NCBI GenBank assembly: GCA_038223055.1
Contig: JBBRHF010000221.1
Location: 1 to 6,118, forward strand
Reading direction: 5' to 3'
DNA length: 6,118 bases
Source: JBBRHF01 sp038223055
Lineage (GTDB): Bacteria > Actinomycetota > Actinomycetes > JACCUZ01
Positions 5,329 through 6,118 of the stretch are shown one piece after another. Position 1 is the stretch's first letter. Each line of letters begins with the position of its first letter. A program made the translations under genes and the position numbers. The notes below the pieces were generated by a model. The model made no database searches. It saw only the letters and a program-made list of their open reading frames with translations, and was not told the DNA's origin.

Positions 5329-5378
5329 GGTCCGTCACCTCACAGTCACCCGCCAACTGCTCGCCACCGAGGGCGCGA

Positions 5379-5403
5379 CGCGAACACCGTGGCGGCGTTC
5401 GCG
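5379..5403. repeat. GC-rich hairpin
   Basis: CGCGAAC (5379-5385) pairs with GTTCGCG (5397-5403); after one A/C mismatch, CCG pairs with CGG around a TGG loop. It lies about 50 bases upstream of the minus-strand YCII start. No T-run follows on either strand, so terminator function is uncertain; it could also be a protein-binding site or a leftover of a deleted gene. Confidence 0.5.
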
Positions 5404-5545
5404 CGAGCCTGAAGGCACACGGTGCTGAACCGACCCCGCAGTTCCAGCGGGCTCGCTGTGACATGAACCCTCTGTTCATCATGGGCATTGCTACCTATCT
5501 GAGCGGCCCGCCGGCACCCGAGGATGCCGCCGACGGCAGCAGGGC

Positions 5546-5674
5546 GACATCGAAGACCATCGACCTGAGATCGTGTTCGGCCGCTACCGCGTGGTCGCCA
5601 AGGCCGACGACGCCGTGGACGTGCTGCGGCGGGCCGAGGCCAAGCGCAGACCCGAACTCAAACGCAGCAGGTAA
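5546..5674 (+). pseudogene. Unidentified coding remnant (C-terminal fragment)
   Basis: In the frame ending at TAA 5672-5674 the sequence reads DIEDHRPEIVFGRYRVVA followed by a helical, basic KADDAVDVLRRAEAKRRPEL. Third codon positions are nearly all G or C, as in the intact genes nearby, so this looks like true coding sequence. It has no ATG or GTG start in a sensible place: the frame is open only from 5462 and its first part has no coding character. The ATG at 5463 lies in a different frame. I do not recognise a family. Most likely it is the end of a gene whose 5' part was deleted or frameshifted. Confidence 0.4.
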
Positions 5675-5704
5675 GGCTGAACAACGCAGCAGGTAAGGCT
5701 GAAC
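5661..5704. repeat. Two perfect tandem copies of a 22-bp unit
   Basis: Bases 5661-5682 are repeated exactly at 5683-5704; the unit begins AACGCAGCAGGTAAGG and a third copy starts (AACG) and breaks off. The first copy contains the stop codon of the coding remnant ending at 5674. A recent slippage duplication is the simplest explanation; direct repeats of this size can also mark recombination or protein-binding sites. Confidence 0.92.
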
Positions 5705-5881
5705 AACGACGCGAACCTGAAGGCCGGTTCAGCGCTGCCCGGGGCGAGCCTTGAGTCCCGCTCGGGTCAGGGCGTTCCAGCACTCTTGATCCAATCTTGA
5801 GGTGGAGGCGCATCCGTTCCTGAGGTTGAGCGTGCACCGTGGGAGATGTCCAACCAACACGCTAGGGGAGAGGAACTCATC

Positions 5882-6118
5882 ATGATGGGCTACGGATCGG
5901 GAATGGGCTCAGGAGGCTGGATCGCCATGGCGGTCCTGGGGATCGGGCTCCTGGTGCTCATTGGCTGGGCGGTCACCCGCGCATTCCCCAGCGTCGGGGA
6001 CCGGGGCAGCGACACGACCCGCCAGGAGACCCCGGAGGGGATCTTGGACCGGCGCTACGCGGCGGGCGAGCTGGACGCCGAGACCTACCAGACGATGCGG
6101 TCCACGTTGGCTTCGACC
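5882..6118 (+). CDS. Small Met/Gly-rich membrane protein with SHOCT domain (partial, runs off the window)
   Basis: A strong ribosome site GGGGAGAGGAA (5865-5874 region) precedes ATG 5882 by about 8 bases; ATG 5885 follows directly. The 79 residues present begin MMGYGSGMGSGGW, then one hydrophobic helix at about 13-34 (IAMAVLGIGLLVLIGWAV), a short linker, and EGILDRRYAAGELDAETYQTM at 52-72, a SHOCT motif (short C-terminal domain thought to mediate oligomerisation). No stop is reached before the window end, although the SHOCT domain is nearly complete, so only a few residues should be missing. Similar MMGYG...SHOCT proteins are often found near copper-handling genes in actinomycetes; that link is general knowledge and is not shown here. 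Confidence 0.85.
   Translation, partial: MMGYGSGMGSGGWIAMAVLGIGLLVLIGWAVTRAFPSVGDRGSDTTRQETPEGILDRRYAAGELDAETYQTMRSTLAST

Larger units (their letters stand above)
5329..5881. other. About 550 bp without an intact gene
   Basis: Contents seen: the ribosome site of the minus-strand relic (5335-5340), a long hairpin (5379-5403), an open frame from ATG 5463 that soon loses coding character, a well-biased coding remnant ending at 5674, a 22-bp tandem duplication (5661-5704), and the leader of the SHOCT gene. TTGATC (5786-5791) and TTGAGG (5797-5802) resemble -35 boxes for the latter, but no matching -10 is visible. Confidence 0.5.

Noticed and set aside
5217..5696. Plus-strand open frame across the YCII relic and beyond as one gene
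   Set aside because: Its first part is antisense to the relic and its last part is out of frame with the better-biased remnant ending at 5674.

Overview
The window is GC-rich with strong G/C preference at third codon positions. Its gene families (ArsR-type repressor with a CVC motif, DUF318-type permease, small thioredoxin-like protein, TehB-like methyltransferase, small Cys-rich CGKP protein, YCII/ECF sigma relic, Met-rich SHOCT membrane protein) and its leaderless start sites point to an actinomycete. A Pseudonocardia- or Amycolatopsis-like host is a guess, not shown by the sequence. The mixture of intact cassettes and decayed genes suggests an accessory or remodelled region such as a plasmid or genomic island.

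Left part (1-2603), plus strand, mostly decayed. A possible upstream C-terminal tail with an Ala-Pro repeat overlaps the start of a CoA-disulfide reductase-like flavoprotein. That flavoprotein survives in three pieces in three reading frames: FAD/NAD domains, dimerisation domain, rhodanese domain. Material is missing at both junctions, so it is best read as a broken reductase-rhodanese fusion whose rhodanese part could still be translated alone. Next comes a TehB-like SAM methyltransferase whose natural C-terminus lies in another frame, at a perfect 5 x 9 bp repeat. A small Cys-rich protein follows, with an implausibly long tail.

Middle part (2544-4212), plus strand, intact. This is a compact metal(loid)-response operon. 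A leaderless ArsR-family repressor has two adjacent palindromes over its start codon. It overlaps by ATGA with an eight-helix-type permease carrying CSCS and PMINE motifs, which is followed 22 bp later by a thioredoxin-like CxxC protein. The simplest model is that the repressor senses a thiophilic metal(loid), the permease exports it, and the thiol protein handles or reduces it.

Right part (4267-6118). An intact type II toxin-antitoxin pair (ribbon-helix-helix antitoxin, RelE/ParE-like toxin; 4-bp overlap) is followed by a minus-strand relic in which the start of a YCII protein is joined to the C-terminal domain of an ECF42-type sigma factor. About 550 bp without an intact gene follow, holding a hairpin, an orphan coding remnant and a 22-bp tandem duplication. 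The window ends inside a small Met/Gly-rich membrane protein with a SHOCT domain.

I see no clearly new multi-gene system. The points most worth checking are the operator/start-codon arrangement of the ars-like operon, its substrate, and the unusual density of broken genes around two intact cassettes.
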